59,805 nt of DNA from Chlorobiaceae bacterium. GTDB taxonomy: Bacteria > Bacteroidota > Ignavibacteria > UBA10030 > SZUA-254. Positions 26,268 to 36,368 of this stretch are shown piece by piece (position 1 is the first letter of the stretch; each line of letters starts with the position of its first letter). Position numbers and translations under genes: made by a program. The DNA lies in the NCBI GenBank assembly GCA_013824245.1, contig PNNN01000064.1:1-59805 (forward strand). Direction: 5' to 3'. The notes beneath the pieces were generated by a model. The model was not told the origin of the DNA. It ran no database searches and worked only from the letters and a program-made list of their open reading frames with translations.

Positions 26268-27512
26268 CTATTTCCGTTTGATCTCGTTTAGCTGGTCTAT
26301 TCTGGTTAATTCGGAATTCCTCAAGCGAATATTGAATTTTCTCAGTAATCTGTCTCGGTATTCGATGAACACTCGTTCGAATGAAAGATAATGCAATTTT
26401 ATCAATATGAAATTTAAAAATTGAGGATACCACCCATGGTTAAAAATAAAAATTTGCATGTAAGTTTTTGTCACCGGAAGCCAGCGTTGTTTTGTGGTCG
26501 TCATTCCCCACAACATGTTGATTGATGTAACTTTTTGTTGGAAGGCATGTTCAATTTCTTTTGCCAAAAGGATATTACCCGGACCGTAAGAGTGGTAATC
26601 AGAATCGTAGCTTCCTTTTAGACTGGTGACCGAATTTTGGAATAAAATATTATAATCGTAGGCGATATATTTATTGCCAACACGCAGCAGCCATAATTGT
26701 ATCATACCGGAATCTGCACCGAGATCGATGAGTCGGTTGAAGAAATCGCAGAATACGATTGAGTTGATGCTTATTCCAATATCCCACTTCCAACTTCTTT
26801 TTTCAATATCCAAAAGAGTTGCCATATGCAGTCGAAGCTCTTCTTTCGCTGTGTGCAATTCAACTGTTATTTCATATTTTTCTTTTAGTCTCTTTTCAGC
26901 TGCGTTTAGATGCTTCCTGAAATTTTTCGAAAGCGATTTAAAATAGTTTTGCCACGAATCGGTGATTGGAAGAATAACATTATCGAATACTACATTCGCA
27001 TTATATTTATACCCTGATTTGATGGTTGCAGTTTTCAAGTTTTCTATTGTAGGCGAGTCTGAGGCGACCGGATTGAGACGAATAAAATGCCAATTAAATT
27101 TATTTTTGAGGAATTGAATGAGTGTGTTAATTATCTCGTCGTTGTTGTTTGGAATAATAAAATCAATCGACACTGCAATATTCGAGGGTGAATCTGCATA
27201 TTTCGACATAGAAAGAAATTCTATTTTCCTGATTTTAAAAAATAGAAATCGATCTTTCACAAGCATGAGTGGAGCAATGCCGATAAGGGTACCTGATTTT
27301 TTTATTACTACAACATATAATTCCTTATCATCGTCTTTCATACAAATCCACCATGTCGCCAGCCACTCATAAGTGATGCATGGCGACACTATTGGCATTT
27401 GCTTAACAAGACTATCCCATTCAGTTCGGATAGTGGCAAGTTGTTCCAACGTTGTTAATGTTTCGATTTCGTATTCCGACGATCTATTATATGTGGTAAT
27501 AGTTTTCTTCAT
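26268..27512 (-). CDS. FemAB/BioF2-like acyltransferase (GNAT fold), copy 2
   Basis: This 414-residue protein starts at an ATG; a TTG one codon earlier is the longer option. The family blocks are ITYEWLATWW (about residue 47), GTLIGIAPLML, the basic segment NFRKHLNAAEKRL (about 225), and the second half with NKYIAYDYNILF and GPGNILLAKEIEHAF. The closing motif INMLWGMTTTKQRW differs from the DYMRGDESYKF version in copies 1 and 3, so the substrate may differ. It is separated from copy 1 by 5 bp. Confidence 0.82.
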   Translation of the reverse strand: MKKTITTYNRSSEYEIETLTTLEQLATIRTEWDSLVKQMPIVSPCITYEWLATWWICMKDDDKELYVVVIKKSGTLIGIAPLMLVKDRFLFFKIRKIEFLSMSKYADSPSNIAVSIDFIIPNNNDEIINTLIQFLKNKFNWHFIRLNPVASDSPTIENLKTATIKSGYKYNANVVFDNVILPITDSWQNYFKSLSKNFRKHLNAAEKRLKEKYEITVELHTAKEELRLHMATLLDIEKRSWKWDIGISINSIVFCDFFNRLIDLGADSGMIQLWLLRVGNKYIAYDYNILFQNSVTSLKGSYDSDYHSYGPGNILLAKEIEHAFQQKVTSINMLWGMTTTKQRWLPVTKTYMQIFIFNHGWYPQFLNFILIKLHYLSFERVFIEYRDRLLRKFNIRLRNSELTRIDQLNEIKRK

Positions 27513-27544
27513 CAAAATATTTTTAAATATAGTCGATCATGATT

Positions 27545-28759
27545 TTATTTTTGACTAAAAATATTTAATATTCTATTTGTCCTCCGTTTAATGAACGGAA
27601 TGGTCCTGCTAAAAAAAGGTAAAGGGTCGCTCCAACGAAAATAAAAAAAATGCTGATAATGTGCTATACTCTTTATCCATTGCAACCAGCTTAACTTACC
27701 ATTATAATGCAATTCCCTGAAAGCTAAGAAATCTGATACGAATCGGAATAAACGAACCCCTCGTTTATATTTGGTTGGCGGTAGAGCTTTGCCGAGAAGA
27801 TAATTGTAGACTAAGAGGGGCCAGTCTAATCCGGATAACGGTAACAGTGCTGTAGTTCCGGTAAACCGTGGGTTGCATTCGATAAATTTTAATGAACCGT
27901 CTCTTGCATCGCGTATAAATTCAACTGTCCCGATGCCCCGTAATCCGACACTTTTTATAAAGCGCAATCCGAGTTCAGCCACCTCTGGGTTCCATGTGGA
28001 TATATTATATGTCCCAAGCCCGAATAAATTTGGATGCTGACGGATGCGGAGTTTAGTAAAATGGAATAATGGGTTTCCTTGGTTATCGATGAATGTATAA
28101 TAACTATGATAACCTTCGGATGCCGGTGGAATCAATTCCGTTACTATCATTTTTAAATTAAATTTATCGGCTTCGATGAACTTTTCGACCAACTCCTCTT
28201 TCGAGTTGATAACAAATAATTTTAATGACGGGAAATGTTCTGCAAATAGATGCGATTCGCGCGGTTTTAATGCGCATGGATATTTTATATTACCCGCCAA
28301 TTTATGAAGATCATCAACTGAATTAATTTCCCATGTGCCTGGCACGGGTATATTGTGCTTGCATGCTAAATCATAAGTTTTTAATTTATCTAATAAAGCA
28401 AGAGTGAGATTATCGTCTCCATCGATTACATTATAAAATTTTTCAAGTTCTGCTCTATGTTGAGCTATTAATGTCAAACCCTCATCACTGCATGGAATTA
28501 ATATCGAACGGCTATGAATTTTATTTCCTTCATTCAGCAACCATTCATACCAACCATCTATATTATTCTTTGAACTTGGGATAGGAATGCCGATGCAATG
28601 ACGTGAAAAATACGCTTCGCTTTCAGAATCATCAAGAACAAATGTTTGGATATTTGCGCGCGCTAATGATCGTCCTACAGAAAGTGCGACAACACCACCT
28701 CCTAGTAATATCACCGGTGTAATATTGTTATTTATTTTATAATGAACTGATTTTTTCAT
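27545..28759 (-). CDS. ATP-grasp carboxylate-amine/thiol ligase
   Basis: This 404-residue soluble enzyme begins with a Rossmann-like pre-ATP-grasp domain (VILLGGGVVALSVGRSLA). The ATP-grasp fold follows: KYPCALKPRE with the ATP-binding Lys (about 190), the central GTVEFIRDARDGSLKFIECNPRF block with metal-binding Glu and Asn (about 305), and a closing TTALLPLSGLDWP loop. Such ligases join a carboxylate to an amine through an acyl phosphate. Among polysaccharide genes it may attach an amino acid to a sugar, or prepare the acyl donor for the neighbouring FemAB-like enzymes; both are inferences. The 3' neighbour follows after about 30 bp. Confidence 0.85.
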   Translation of the reverse strand: MKKSVHYKINNNITPVILLGGGVVALSVGRSLARANIQTFVLDDSESEAYFSRHCIGIPIPSSKNNIDGWYEWLLNEGNKIHSRSILIPCSDEGLTLIAQHRAELEKFYNVIDGDDNLTLALLDKLKTYDLACKHNIPVPGTWEINSVDDLHKLAGNIKYPCALKPRESHLFAEHFPSLKLFVINSKEELVEKFIEADKFNLKMIVTELIPPASEGYHSYYTFIDNQGNPLFHFTKLRIRQHPNLFGLGTYNISTWNPEVAELGLRFIKSVGLRGIGTVEFIRDARDGSLKFIECNPRFTGTTALLPLSGLDWPLLVYNYLLGKALPPTKYKRGVRLFRFVSDFLAFRELHYNGKLSWLQWIKSIAHYQHFFYFRWSDPLPFFSRTIPFIKRRTNRILNIFSQK

Positions 28760-28913
28760 GATATTATTTTAATTCTCAACTGGAGATAAATTTAATAACT
28801 GCCTTTAACGAATGATAATCTTGGAAAATAATATTAAATGTGTTAGACGCAAGGATATTACTATGTAAAATTTACCAACAACGATTGCTATACCCTCTGT
28901 ATTTGTAGCCGCC

Positions 28914-29663
28914 TTACTCATATCTCGAATGAATTTTATCTTTAGGTTGAGCAGGATTTGAGGAAAAATCCGCTGTACCGCCATTAAAGAGTGTATGTAT
29001 AACCTTGACCAAGCTGAATTGCAAATATTTATCGAACTCAACTAATTCGATCCATTCGCGTGAGATATTTTTTAACGGATGAAAATTTTCGCTGCTATTT
29101 GTCAATTCAGCATGGCTGAAATTCAGGAATGCAGCATCATCTCTCGAAATTGAGTAAGGTATAGAAAGTGCTATATCTTCCGATTGAATATCCATCAATT
29201 TTTCGATAGCGCGTGAACCCATATGGTCTAACGAATTACTATTATTTTTCTCAGCCAGGAGAGGAGATTTAAGAGCATTTTCCATGAATAGGATTTGGCA
29301 CGAAACGATATCTCGAATAATCGGAAATTTTTCTACATCTTCATTGGTTGTAATTACTATCCACGGTTTTGTGTGGCGAACAATGTTTTGTATCTGATCA
29401 ACAGAAGATGTTGGATCAATCGGTATTGCGATGCCGCCGCTGCGTATCGCAGCAAATATTGCCGTCATCTCCGCTGCTCGGTTATTTAACAACAAAACCA
29501 CTTCGCTATTCTTACGTATTCCTTCTAAAATTAGAATATCAGATAGGATGTCAATATCATTAATCAGGTCAGAATAAGTAATGGCGATGTCATCGGTTAC
29601 CAGCGCTGTCTTAGCGCTATATCGTGAGGAAATTTCAGCCAACTTTTTATATATCAAGGACAT
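28914..29663 (-). CDS. Truncated, degenerate AMP-binding (ANL superfamily) protein
   Basis: This 249-residue protein has only the first half of an acyl/aryl-adenylate-forming enzyme. Residues 1-105 (ITYSDLINDIDILSD, VVLLLNNRAAEMTAIFAAIRSGGIAIPIDP) are clear. Where the phosphate-binding P-loop should be, the sequence reads SIPYSISRDDAAFLNFSHAEL, without the SGTTGxPK pattern. The region after LFNGGT is followed by a stop, so the C-terminal half with the catalytic Lys is absent (family length about 500). The 154 bp downstream show no continuation. It starts 2 bp after a glycosyltransferase gene and is probably a decaying pseudogene, or less likely a non-catalytic binding protein. Confidence 0.72.
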   Translation of the reverse strand: MSLIYKKLAEISSRYSAKTALVTDDIAITYSDLINDIDILSDILILEGIRKNSEVVLLLNNRAAEMTAIFAAIRSGGIAIPIDPTSSVDQIQNIVRHTKPWIVITTNEDVEKFPIIRDIVSCQILFMENALKSPLLAEKNNSNSLDHMGSRAIEKLMDIQSEDIALSIPYSISRDDAAFLNFSHAELTNSSENFHPLKNISREWIELVEFDKYLQFSLVKVIHTLFNGGTADFSSNPAQPKDKIHSRYE

Positions 29664-29665
29664 AT

Positions 29666-30751
29666 TTATTTTTGAATATTATTCTTTCGTTTATTTTTTT
29701 CGGCAATCGCGACGCTTGCAATTTGTTTTACACTATCAACGAATTGTTCGAGTGTATGATATTTTTCAAGATATTCTCTTGCGGCTTTTCCCATCTGTGT
29801 AGCGAGCTCAGGGTTGTTCCAAAGTGATAATATTGCTTCACGAAGAGCAATGGGGTCTTGCGGAGGAACAAAAATTCCGGTTATTCCTTCCTGAACAACA
29901 TCGACCTGTCCCTCCGTTCGTGAACAAATAACGGCTTTCCCCATTGCCATCGATTCAAGTATGCATGTGAGTCCGTTGTCGGTGTCGGTGGGAAGCACGG
30001 GAACAACAACAAATCGCGATCGGGCATATAATTCTCTAAGTTCCGAATAATTTTTTTTACCTATCGTTACGTTAGGCGGAATATCATTAATGTCGTATAG
30101 TGCTTTTACGGTATCGTATAATTTACCGCGTGTCATACCGGTGGCAATGTGGCATCGAATATCTAATCCTCTTAAAGCTTCAATCAGGGTCGGATAATCT
30201 CTCATCTCAGAACCCGCAGCACAAATCATCGTTGTTTCTTGATTCATGGGACGATAAAAACGCTGGTCGGCAAATTTACGGATGAATGCGATTTTAGACG
30301 GTGGAACATTTAATTTATTAATTGCGAGATCTTTTTGAACTGTTGACCACATTAAAATTCTATCGATATGGGATTGAGAAAATCGAAGTAATTTCGATTT
30401 CCGTGGATTTGAAATCCAACTGCTTAAAGTGATATGCGGAACTGATCTGCCGGTTAACTTCAGGAGCAGGGCGAATGGATATCCTAACCGTTCAGCCCAC
30501 GTAACAACGATATCGTATTTGTGGCAAATGAAATATGCTTCGAAAATCTGTGAGAGGAGGGTGGGTAAAAACTTATATAGAAAACGTCTCCATGCCGGTG
30601 CGTTCAAGAGAAATTTTTCGTCGAGCATGTCCGAATTCATCATCGTGCTGTAATAAGAGGAACGTGGGTGACGATCGGCTTCTTCTTCGCGGATAAGTTT
30701 ATCTCGGTCTGGTCTGTTGAGTCCGGTGGATACTAATGTCAATACTTTCAT
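29666..30751 (-). CDS. Glycosyltransferase, GT4-type (GT-B fold)
   Basis: The 361-residue protein has the C-terminal Rossmann domain of family 4 glycosyltransferases: a variable VPVLPTDTDNGLTCILESMAMGKAV block (about 265), in which the Glu of the E-x7-E pattern contacts the donor sugar, then EGITGIFVPPQD and a closing helix. The N-terminal acceptor domain is less conserved (VTWAERLGYPFALLLKL). It has no signal peptide and should work on the cytoplasmic face on a lipid-linked sugar. Only 6 bp separate it from the acetyltransferase gene before it. Confidence 0.88.
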   Translation of the reverse strand: MKVLTLVSTGLNRPDRDKLIREEEADRHPRSSYYSTMMNSDMLDEKFLLNAPAWRRFLYKFLPTLLSQIFEAYFICHKYDIVVTWAERLGYPFALLLKLTGRSVPHITLSSWISNPRKSKLLRFSQSHIDRILMWSTVQKDLAINKLNVPPSKIAFIRKFADQRFYRPMNQETTMICAAGSEMRDYPTLIEALRGLDIRCHIATGMTRGKLYDTVKALYDINDIPPNVTIGKKNYSELRELYARSRFVVVPVLPTDTDNGLTCILESMAMGKAVICSRTEGQVDVVQEGITGIFVPPQDPIALREAILSLWNNPELATQMGKAAREYLEKYHTLEQFVDSVKQIASVAIAEKNKRKNNIQK

Positions 30752-30757
30752 ATTAAA

Positions 30758-32143
30758 TTATTCACTCTTATCGATGTAATTATTTGTCTTATTTATTTTG
30801 AGAAACCTGTTTTTTACTTTTTTCAATAGCATGGGTGATCTGAATCTGAAATAATAAAAGAAAGACAGCGGAAAAGCATGGTTCTTATTTTGGATCTTAA
30901 ATAATTCGATTTCTTTATTAAATATGAATCTGATGAATGAAATAAATTTTAAAATCTGTAGGGCATAATTTGAAATAGCTTTCCCTTGGGATGGCAACCT
31001 GAGACGAATATTTGAATTGTGGATAAGCGTGTTTGTAAATTCAAACTTATATGCTTCATTCCCACGAAGCAAATCGATGACTGCAATCTTCTCACGAACC
31101 GCATCGTCTATCATTTCAATTAATAGAGCGAGCCCGGGTCTTCGTTTTGCTGCAGGTGTGGATTCATCAAAGCCCGTCAAGTAATCGTAGAGGCGATCAT
31201 TAAAACGAAATGCGAGTCGCCCGGCAATACAATGTTCTCCATCATGAGCGGTTTTAAACCATAGCCAACCGTTGCGATTGAATTGCATAATAATATCACT
31301 GAAAAACAATCTATATTGATTGCTGGCGAAGAAACCGGGATAACCAATTTTATTCCAGCGGCTTTGATGTAATTGTATCAAACGTGAAATTGATTCCTGA
31401 TAATCATCTGTGGTTGAAACCATACGAATCGAAAAAATTGATCCTTCCTTTGCTGCCTTCCATGATTGGACAAGTCGTCTTTTTACACTCTGGTGCCGCT
31501 CGTTTAAAAATTTTTCAACAGATGAGGGAGTAGTCATGTATGGGCAGACGTCGGCAAAAGAAATTTGATACTCGAATCCTTTATGTTGTAAGGCAGGTAG
31601 GAGATGATTATTAATCTTGCTGTCTTCTCGAATATTCAGAAGATTTATTTCGTCAAATTTGGAAGAATTTTCAATCAAAAAATCTGATAAAGTATCCGGA
31701 ACAGATTTTTCGTAACCCGGCTTTACGATTATGTCCAGATAATCGCTTGGTCCATCATCTAGGAAAATACCAAAAGATTTATTGAAGGCGTTTCCGCTCG
31801 CCAACAAACAAAGACGGCGATAAAATTTTATTCCAAATACTGAATCGGTTTGTAGATAAAATGGAGCTATTCCAACAATGTTATCTCTATGGTAAAAAAT
31901 CAAAATGAATAGAGAATCGTTCTTTTGGTCGTTGTAATATTTCCACCAAGTTGAGAGCCATGTATGAGTTTGATAAATGTGTGCTGCCGATGTTTCTGCA
32001 AGACGATTCCAATCCGCTTCGAGATTAGAAAAATTTGACCATGTATCGACCAGCAAAATCTTCAATTCAGAATCTGAGATTCCATTGTTAACATTTGAAG
32101 TTAAGTTTGATATATCGTTTGTGTTAATTATCATTTCTATCAT
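30758..32143 (-). CDS. FemAB/BioF2-like acyltransferase (GNAT fold), copy 3
   Basis: The 461-residue protein has the same plan as copy 1: IYQTHTWLSTWW (about residue 57), NIVGIAPFYLQ, a basic central segment (HQSVKRRLVQSW), GEHCIAGRLAFRF in the second half, and the closing IDLLRGNEAYKFEF motif. It sits between the deacetylase and a GT4 gene, and the close likeness of its ends to copy 1 suggests duplication within the locus. The C-terminal 60 residues are basic and may bind the membrane surface. Confidence 0.84.
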   Translation of the reverse strand: MIEMIINTNDISNLTSNVNNGISDSELKILLVDTWSNFSNLEADWNRLAETSAAHIYQTHTWLSTWWKYYNDQKNDSLFILIFYHRDNIVGIAPFYLQTDSVFGIKFYRRLCLLASGNAFNKSFGIFLDDGPSDYLDIIVKPGYEKSVPDTLSDFLIENSSKFDEINLLNIREDSKINNHLLPALQHKGFEYQISFADVCPYMTTPSSVEKFLNERHQSVKRRLVQSWKAAKEGSIFSIRMVSTTDDYQESISRLIQLHQSRWNKIGYPGFFASNQYRLFFSDIIMQFNRNGWLWFKTAHDGEHCIAGRLAFRFNDRLYDYLTGFDESTPAAKRRPGLALLIEMIDDAVREKIAVIDLLRGNEAYKFEFTNTLIHNSNIRLRLPSQGKAISNYALQILKFISFIRFIFNKEIELFKIQNKNHAFPLSFFYYFRFRSPMLLKKVKNRFLKINKTNNYIDKSE

Positions 32144-32171
32144 TGTTATTACTGAATTGAACTATCAAGGG

Positions 32172-33011
32172 TTATATTGGATATCCAGCATCATTTCCAA
32201 GTTGTCGAAAAAATTTTGTTTTGATTTTCCATCGGGTCCAATCGCAATATTGATACGGTGTGAGCATTCTAAGGGCGAAATATTTTATGGGCATACTTCC
32301 CGATATTAACATCCGCCTGATTTCAGAGTGATCTTGTCCGAATATGGGAGGTCCGGTGTATGTTCCGCAGCCGAAATTATAACCTGCATCAATGGTCATA
32401 TGTTTGATCGTGTCGTTAGTTAATCCGTAAGGATATGCAAAGGTTTTCACCGGATTATTTAATAAAATTTCCAATATCATACGTGATCTTGAGATTTCTT
32501 CCCAAGCTTTCTCACGCGGAATATGAGGCAATTGCGGATGCGATATTGAATGCGATCCGATTTCGAAACCCGCTGCATGTAATTCAATAATCTGTTGATT
32601 GTTAAGTAAGGGTAATTGTGGAATTCCAAAATGTGCGTCCCATACACTTGTTTTGACTTTTCTATCTGCGGTAATAAACAGAACACCCTTCATTCCATAT
32701 TCTTTCATTATTGGATATACATATTTATATATATCTTCATATCCATCGTCAAATGTAAGAATGATCGGCTTCTTGGGGAGATTTAATTCGCCTTCAAGAT
32801 AAAGCTGATAATCTTCAAATGTTATTGGGGTAAATCCCCAACGTTCAAGAAATTTAATCTGACTGCGGAAAGATTCAACAGGTAAACTTATACTCTTGAA
32901 TTTTCGACAAAAATTATTATTATCAGTTATGAGATGATACATTAGAACTTTTATTTTTCTAGGATTTCCTTGTGCAGGAATTTTAATATCAACCTCATTG
33001 GTCTCAACCAT
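32172..33011 (-). CDS. Polysaccharide deacetylase (NodB domain, CE4)
   Basis: This 279-residue CE4 enzyme removes acetyl groups from N-acetylated sugars. Motif 1 is LTFDDGYED (about residue 85) with the catalytic base and metal Asp; motif 2 is SHSISHP (about 155) with the two metal-binding His; motif 3 is KTFAYPYG (about 195). Only a short N-terminal extension is present and no signal peptide is clear, so it may act in the cytoplasm or be exported unusually. In this locus it may trim the repeating unit. It follows the hexapeptide acyltransferase by 2 bp, so the pair could set acetylation in opposite directions. Confidence 0.9.
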   Translation of the reverse strand: MVETNEVDIKIPAQGNPRKIKVLMYHLITDNNNFCRKFKSISLPVESFRSQIKFLERWGFTPITFEDYQLYLEGELNLPKKPIILTFDDGYEDIYKYVYPIMKEYGMKGVLFITADRKVKTSVWDAHFGIPQLPLLNNQQIIELHAAGFEIGSHSISHPQLPHIPREKAWEEISRSRMILEILLNNPVKTFAYPYGLTNDTIKHMTIDAGYNFGCGTYTGPPIFGQDHSEIRRMLISGSMPIKYFALRMLTPYQYCDWTRWKIKTKFFRQLGNDAGYPI

Positions 33012-33013
33012 GG

Positions 33014-33583
33014 CTATTTCTCGTTCTTAGATTTGGTTAAATTGAGTAAAACGCGGGCAGGGACGCCGCCAACAAGAGTGTGCGGCTCAACATCCTTAGT
33101 AACAATTGCACCGGCCGCAACCACTGCGCCGGTTCCTACACGGACACCTTTTAAAATAATAGAACGGCATCCGATCCAAACTCCATCTTCTATAATCACC
33201 GGTTTATCTTCAAGGGCAGTGCCGGGTATGGCGTGCTGATCTGTATCCATAATGATGACATCCCAAGAAATTTTACAATCTCTGCCGATTTTGACTTGCT
33301 TGTGAGAAACGATAAGAGAATTTCGGTTGATGTAGGTTCCATTGCCGATTTGAACAATCGCGTCTTTACCAATCTCAATTCGAACTCCGGAATAAAATTG
33401 GCAATTCTCCGAAAATATTTTACCGCCATCATTTAAAATTTGGGGTGATGGGTGTCCGCCGCTTACTACGATAATACCTGATTTTGTAAATTTCCGAGAA
33501 AACCATATCCCACGAAGATGTTCAATCAAAGAATGTTTTTTCAGGCGACGCCGATACCGTTGTATGATTTCAATAATGCTCAT
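33014..33583 (-). CDS. Hexapeptide-repeat acyltransferase (LbH fold)
   Basis: The 189-residue protein is built from left-handed beta-helix hexapeptides, visible from about residue 70 as [39 protein letters not shown] and [15 protein letters not shown]. It closes with VVGGVPAR-like [12 protein letters not shown]. Such enzymes O- or N-acetylate sugars using acetyl-CoA; the His of the catalytic site may be in [10 protein letters not shown]. Its ATG overlaps the stop of the GT4 gene upstream by 4 bp, so it is cotranscribed and coupled. Confidence 0.9.
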   Translation of the reverse strand: MSIIEIIQRYRRRLKKHSLIEHLRGIWFSRKFTKSGIIVVSGGHPSPQILNDGGKIFSENCQFYSGVRIEIGKDAIVQIGNGTYINRNSLIVSHKQVKIGRDCKISWDVIIMDTDQHAIPGTALEDKPVIIEDGVWIGCRSIILKGVRVGTGAVVAAGAIVTKDVEPHTLVGGVPARVLLNLTKSKNEK

Positions 33584-34815
33584 ATCCGATTCGCAAAGTT
33601 GGATGATGAATATTTCAAATATTTATTTTTATTATTTACAAGTGTCTGAAGTGTTCGCTCTAAATCATTCCCGATGACAGACCATTCATATTTCGATTTC
33701 ATCAATTCAAATCCATTTTCGGTCAAAGTTTGTCGTAAATTTTTATTGTTTAACAATTTGATAACAGATTCTGCGAAAGATTCCGGCTCGTTGGCTATTA
33801 AAACCGATTCGTTGTCAACAACATTAATACCCTCGCAACCCATGCTTGTGGTAACTATTGGTATTCGCATCGACATTGCTTCTAGAACCTTCAAACGTGT
33901 ACCGCTTCCCATTCTTAGTGGCACAACGTAGACACTTGAACGGTTAATATACGGTCGAACATCATCTACAAATCCGGTAATAACAATGTTGTTTGAAGCT
34001 CGGCTTAAAAGATTCTTGGGAGGGTTATTGCCGACAATATAGATTTTGATATCGGGAATAGTTTTTTGTATGATGGGAAAAATTGTGTCGAGGAAGTACA
34101 CTAATCCGTCATAATTTGGAACGTACGACATTGTGCCTGTAAAGACCAATGAGTTGGGTTCACGCTTTTCATCGGTTGGTGTAAAATATTCGGCGTCAAC
34201 ACCATTCGGAATGACATATTTAGGGACTTCCGGTACTTCCCGATCTAAAATATTTTTATCGTTTACCGACGTAACGAGGATAGAGTTTTGCCGGCGAATT
34301 GCGATCATCTCTTCGTGGTAGAATTTTTTATACTCGCTTTTATAATAGAGTTGTCTTAACGGCGACCGGGCGTTCAGCCACATGCGACGAAATATTTCGT
34401 ACTCAACGTTATGAGCATCCATAATTTTTACTGCGTCGGTATTCATTTCATAAGATGCAGTGTGGGGAAATTCTGTGAGGGCAATATCGAATTTATTTCT
34501 ATCGAATAATTCATCCAATTTTTGTTGCATCTGATTGTGCCGTGCCATCATATAATAAAAACTGTGTCTGCCGAGCAGCGAATATAGCTGTCCGATTCTT
34601 TTATATTTTCTTGTCCAATGTTTCTCGATGAAATGAATATTTTTTACCTGATTCCCGAAATGTGATTCCAATTCTATTTTATTCTGTGCATTCCCGAATG
34701 TAAGAACGGTGAGTTCATGATTTCGGGCGAGCAGACGCAGCAGATGATACACCCGCAATGCGCCGCCGAATGTTGGCGGAACCGGTGAATAGGGCATTAG
34801 GTGTAAAATTCTCAT
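33580..34815 (-). CDS. Glycosyltransferase, GT4-type
   Basis: The 411-residue protein starts [14 protein letters not shown] with a [13 protein letters not shown] helix, the donor/acceptor start of the Stp1/EpsH-associated GT4 group (this subgroup is from memory). [12 protein letters not shown] (about 205) and [14 protein letters not shown] (about 230) are typical, as is the [20 protein letters not shown] block (about 320) containing the Glu of the donor site. It works on the cytoplasmic face. It overlaps both the flippase gene before it and the acyltransferase gene after it by 4 bp, so translation is coupled in a tight run. Confidence 0.9.
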   Translation of the reverse strand: MRILHLMPYSPVPPTFGGALRVYHLLRLLARNHELTVLTFGNAQNKIELESHFGNQVKNIHFIEKHWTRKYKRIGQLYSLLGRHSFYYMMARHNQMQQKLDELFDRNKFDIALTEFPHTASYEMNTDAVKIMDAHNVEYEIFRRMWLNARSPLRQLYYKSEYKKFYHEEMIAIRRQNSILVTSVNDKNILDREVPEVPKYVIPNGVDAEYFTPTDEKREPNSLVFTGTMSYVPNYDGLVYFLDTIFPIIQKTIPDIKIYIVGNNPPKNLLSRASNNIVITGFVDDVRPYINRSSVYVVPLRMGSGTRLKVLEAMSMRIPIVTTSMGCEGINVVDNESVLIANEPESFAESVIKLLNNKNLRQTLTENGFELMKSKYEWSVIGNDLERTLQTLVNNKNKYLKYSSSNFANRI

Positions 34816-36308
34816 GATTGTTTACTCTTTGAGGGAAGAATGACTTGCTTTAAGTTTTTAAAGGAAATATAGTTTTTAAAGAATTCTAACTCGGCTGGTT
34901 CCAGCGTTTTCAGAAGCAGTAAAGAGGCAACATAAATTATCGAGGCAATAATTCCCTGTAAAATCCAGGGAAACAATAAAAGGTTCATTAATTTAATACT
35001 AATCGCCATTATGATTCCGCTTGATATCGCCTTTATGGGTATGCCAATTTTGCCATTTTCAAAAGTATTTTTTGGTATCAGGAACAAAGCACAAACCATC
35101 ACAAAAAATTCGGTGATGATTGTAGCAACTGCCGAGCCGATGCCGCCATTGTGATAAACATTTTGGGTGAAAGGGATCGCAAGATAATTTAAACCGACAT
35201 TGATTATGACTGCGAATAAAGCAACGATTGACCATTGGCGTTGTTTGTCTGAGGCAAGAATTGCAGTTCCAAGAATCATATCGATGTAAACAAGTAGGAT
35301 CCCTATTGAAAAAATTTGAAGAATTAATACCGAAGGAGCATATCCTTCTATTCCGTAAAAAAGTTGCGTAATATTTCGAGCAAAATAATAAAGACCAATT
35401 GTTACGGGGATACCAGCAATAATTATAAAATCGATACTCTTGTTTGTTGTTGCGGCAAGTGTGTCTTTGCTTTTCCAAAGTCGGGAGAGAACCGGAAATA
35501 CCGCTATGCTGAATATGCTCGGGATAAACATCAATACATCAAAAAACCGATATGCGGCGCCATACCAGCCGACTACAGATGCCGGTGTTAAGAATGAAAG
35601 CATAATTGCATCAACCCGATAATAAATAATTCCAAATATCGACCAAAGAAAATATGGAATTCCTTTCTTGATTAGTTTCACCGACTCGCTATATTGGTAT
35701 TTGGGCAGCGGAGTGATAAGCTTTCGGGCATACTTTGCGTGGATGAAAAAATTTATAAATGTTCCGAGAGTATAAACAATTCCTATTACTAAAACACCAG
35801 CCCCCAAGAGCAATAAACTTACCGCAAAAAAAGTGATAAATATTTGTTCCGATATAGAACCCAAAGATGGATATCTCATTTGCTCAGTGCCTTGGTAGAA
35901 ACTCCATAACACTTTTCTGGTCCCTTCCCATAACATGCCTATGGCAAATAATAATAATAGATAATTAACTATAGGCGGATATTCGGCAACAAAAATAAAT
36001 ATTATTAGCACAAATATCGACAATAACCAAAAATAGAATCGAATGCCAATTGCGTTTACAACAATTGATGCGGCTTGTGCAGGTGCTCTGGATATTTCTT
36101 TTGCTATCGAGTATCGACCACCGAAATCTATAAATACGATAAATATTCCAATTATCGAATTGGCTAAATATAAATATCCGTAATTTGCGCTTCCGAGGTA
36201 ACGGGGAAGGAAGAGCATAAGGACGAAACTCATTGTCCATGTTATCGCCTGAGATCCCATAAGAACCGCGGCATTTTTTGTAACTGATTTGGCAACTTCT
36301 ATGCTCAT
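34812..36308 (-). CDS. Polysaccharide flippase (Wzx-like, MATE/MOP superfamily)
   Basis: The 498-residue integral membrane protein has about 12-14 predicted helices, starting with AVLMGSQAITWTMSFVLMLFLPRYLGS, the usual N-terminal signature of Wzx-type flippases. A second conserved stretch, LIKKGIPYFLWSIFGIIYYRVDAIML (about 215-240), matches the second half of the fold. It should move undecaprenyl-linked repeat units across the inner membrane, ahead of the polymerase. It overlaps the next gene by 4 bp. Wzx sequences vary widely, so only the family call is certain. Confidence 0.9.
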   Translation of the reverse strand: MSIEVAKSVTKNAAVLMGSQAITWTMSFVLMLFLPRYLGSANYGYLYLANSIIGIFIVFIDFGGRYSIAKEISRAPAQAASIVVNAIGIRFYFWLLSIFVLIIFIFVAEYPPIVNYLLLLFAIGMLWEGTRKVLWSFYQGTEQMRYPSLGSISEQIFITFFAVSLLLLGAGVLVIGIVYTLGTFINFFIHAKYARKLITPLPKYQYSESVKLIKKGIPYFLWSIFGIIYYRVDAIMLSFLTPASVVGWYGAAYRFFDVLMFIPSIFSIAVFPVLSRLWKSKDTLAATTNKSIDFIIIAGIPVTIGLYYFARNITQLFYGIEGYAPSVLILQIFSIGILLVYIDMILGTAILASDKQRQWSIVALFAVIINVGLNYLAIPFTQNVYHNGGIGSAVATIITEFFVMVCALFLIPKNTFENGKIGIPIKAISSGIIMAISIKLMNLLLFPWILQGIIASIIYVASLLLLKTLEPAELEFFKNYISFKNLKQVILPSKSKQS

Positions 36309-36368
36309 ATTCCGGGTTCTTTTTGTAAACGATATTTAATAAATATATTGGACACTATTTGTGTGAAA

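Noticed and set aside
28805-29041. Possible continuation of the truncated AMP-binding gene in another frame
   Set aside because: The translated sequence shows none of the second-half ANL motifs, so it is not a frameshifted remainder.
35059-35478. 139-codon minus-strand frame within the flippase gene
   Set aside because: Alternate frame of a clear Wzx-like protein, with an Arg/Cys-rich composition and no recognisable domain.
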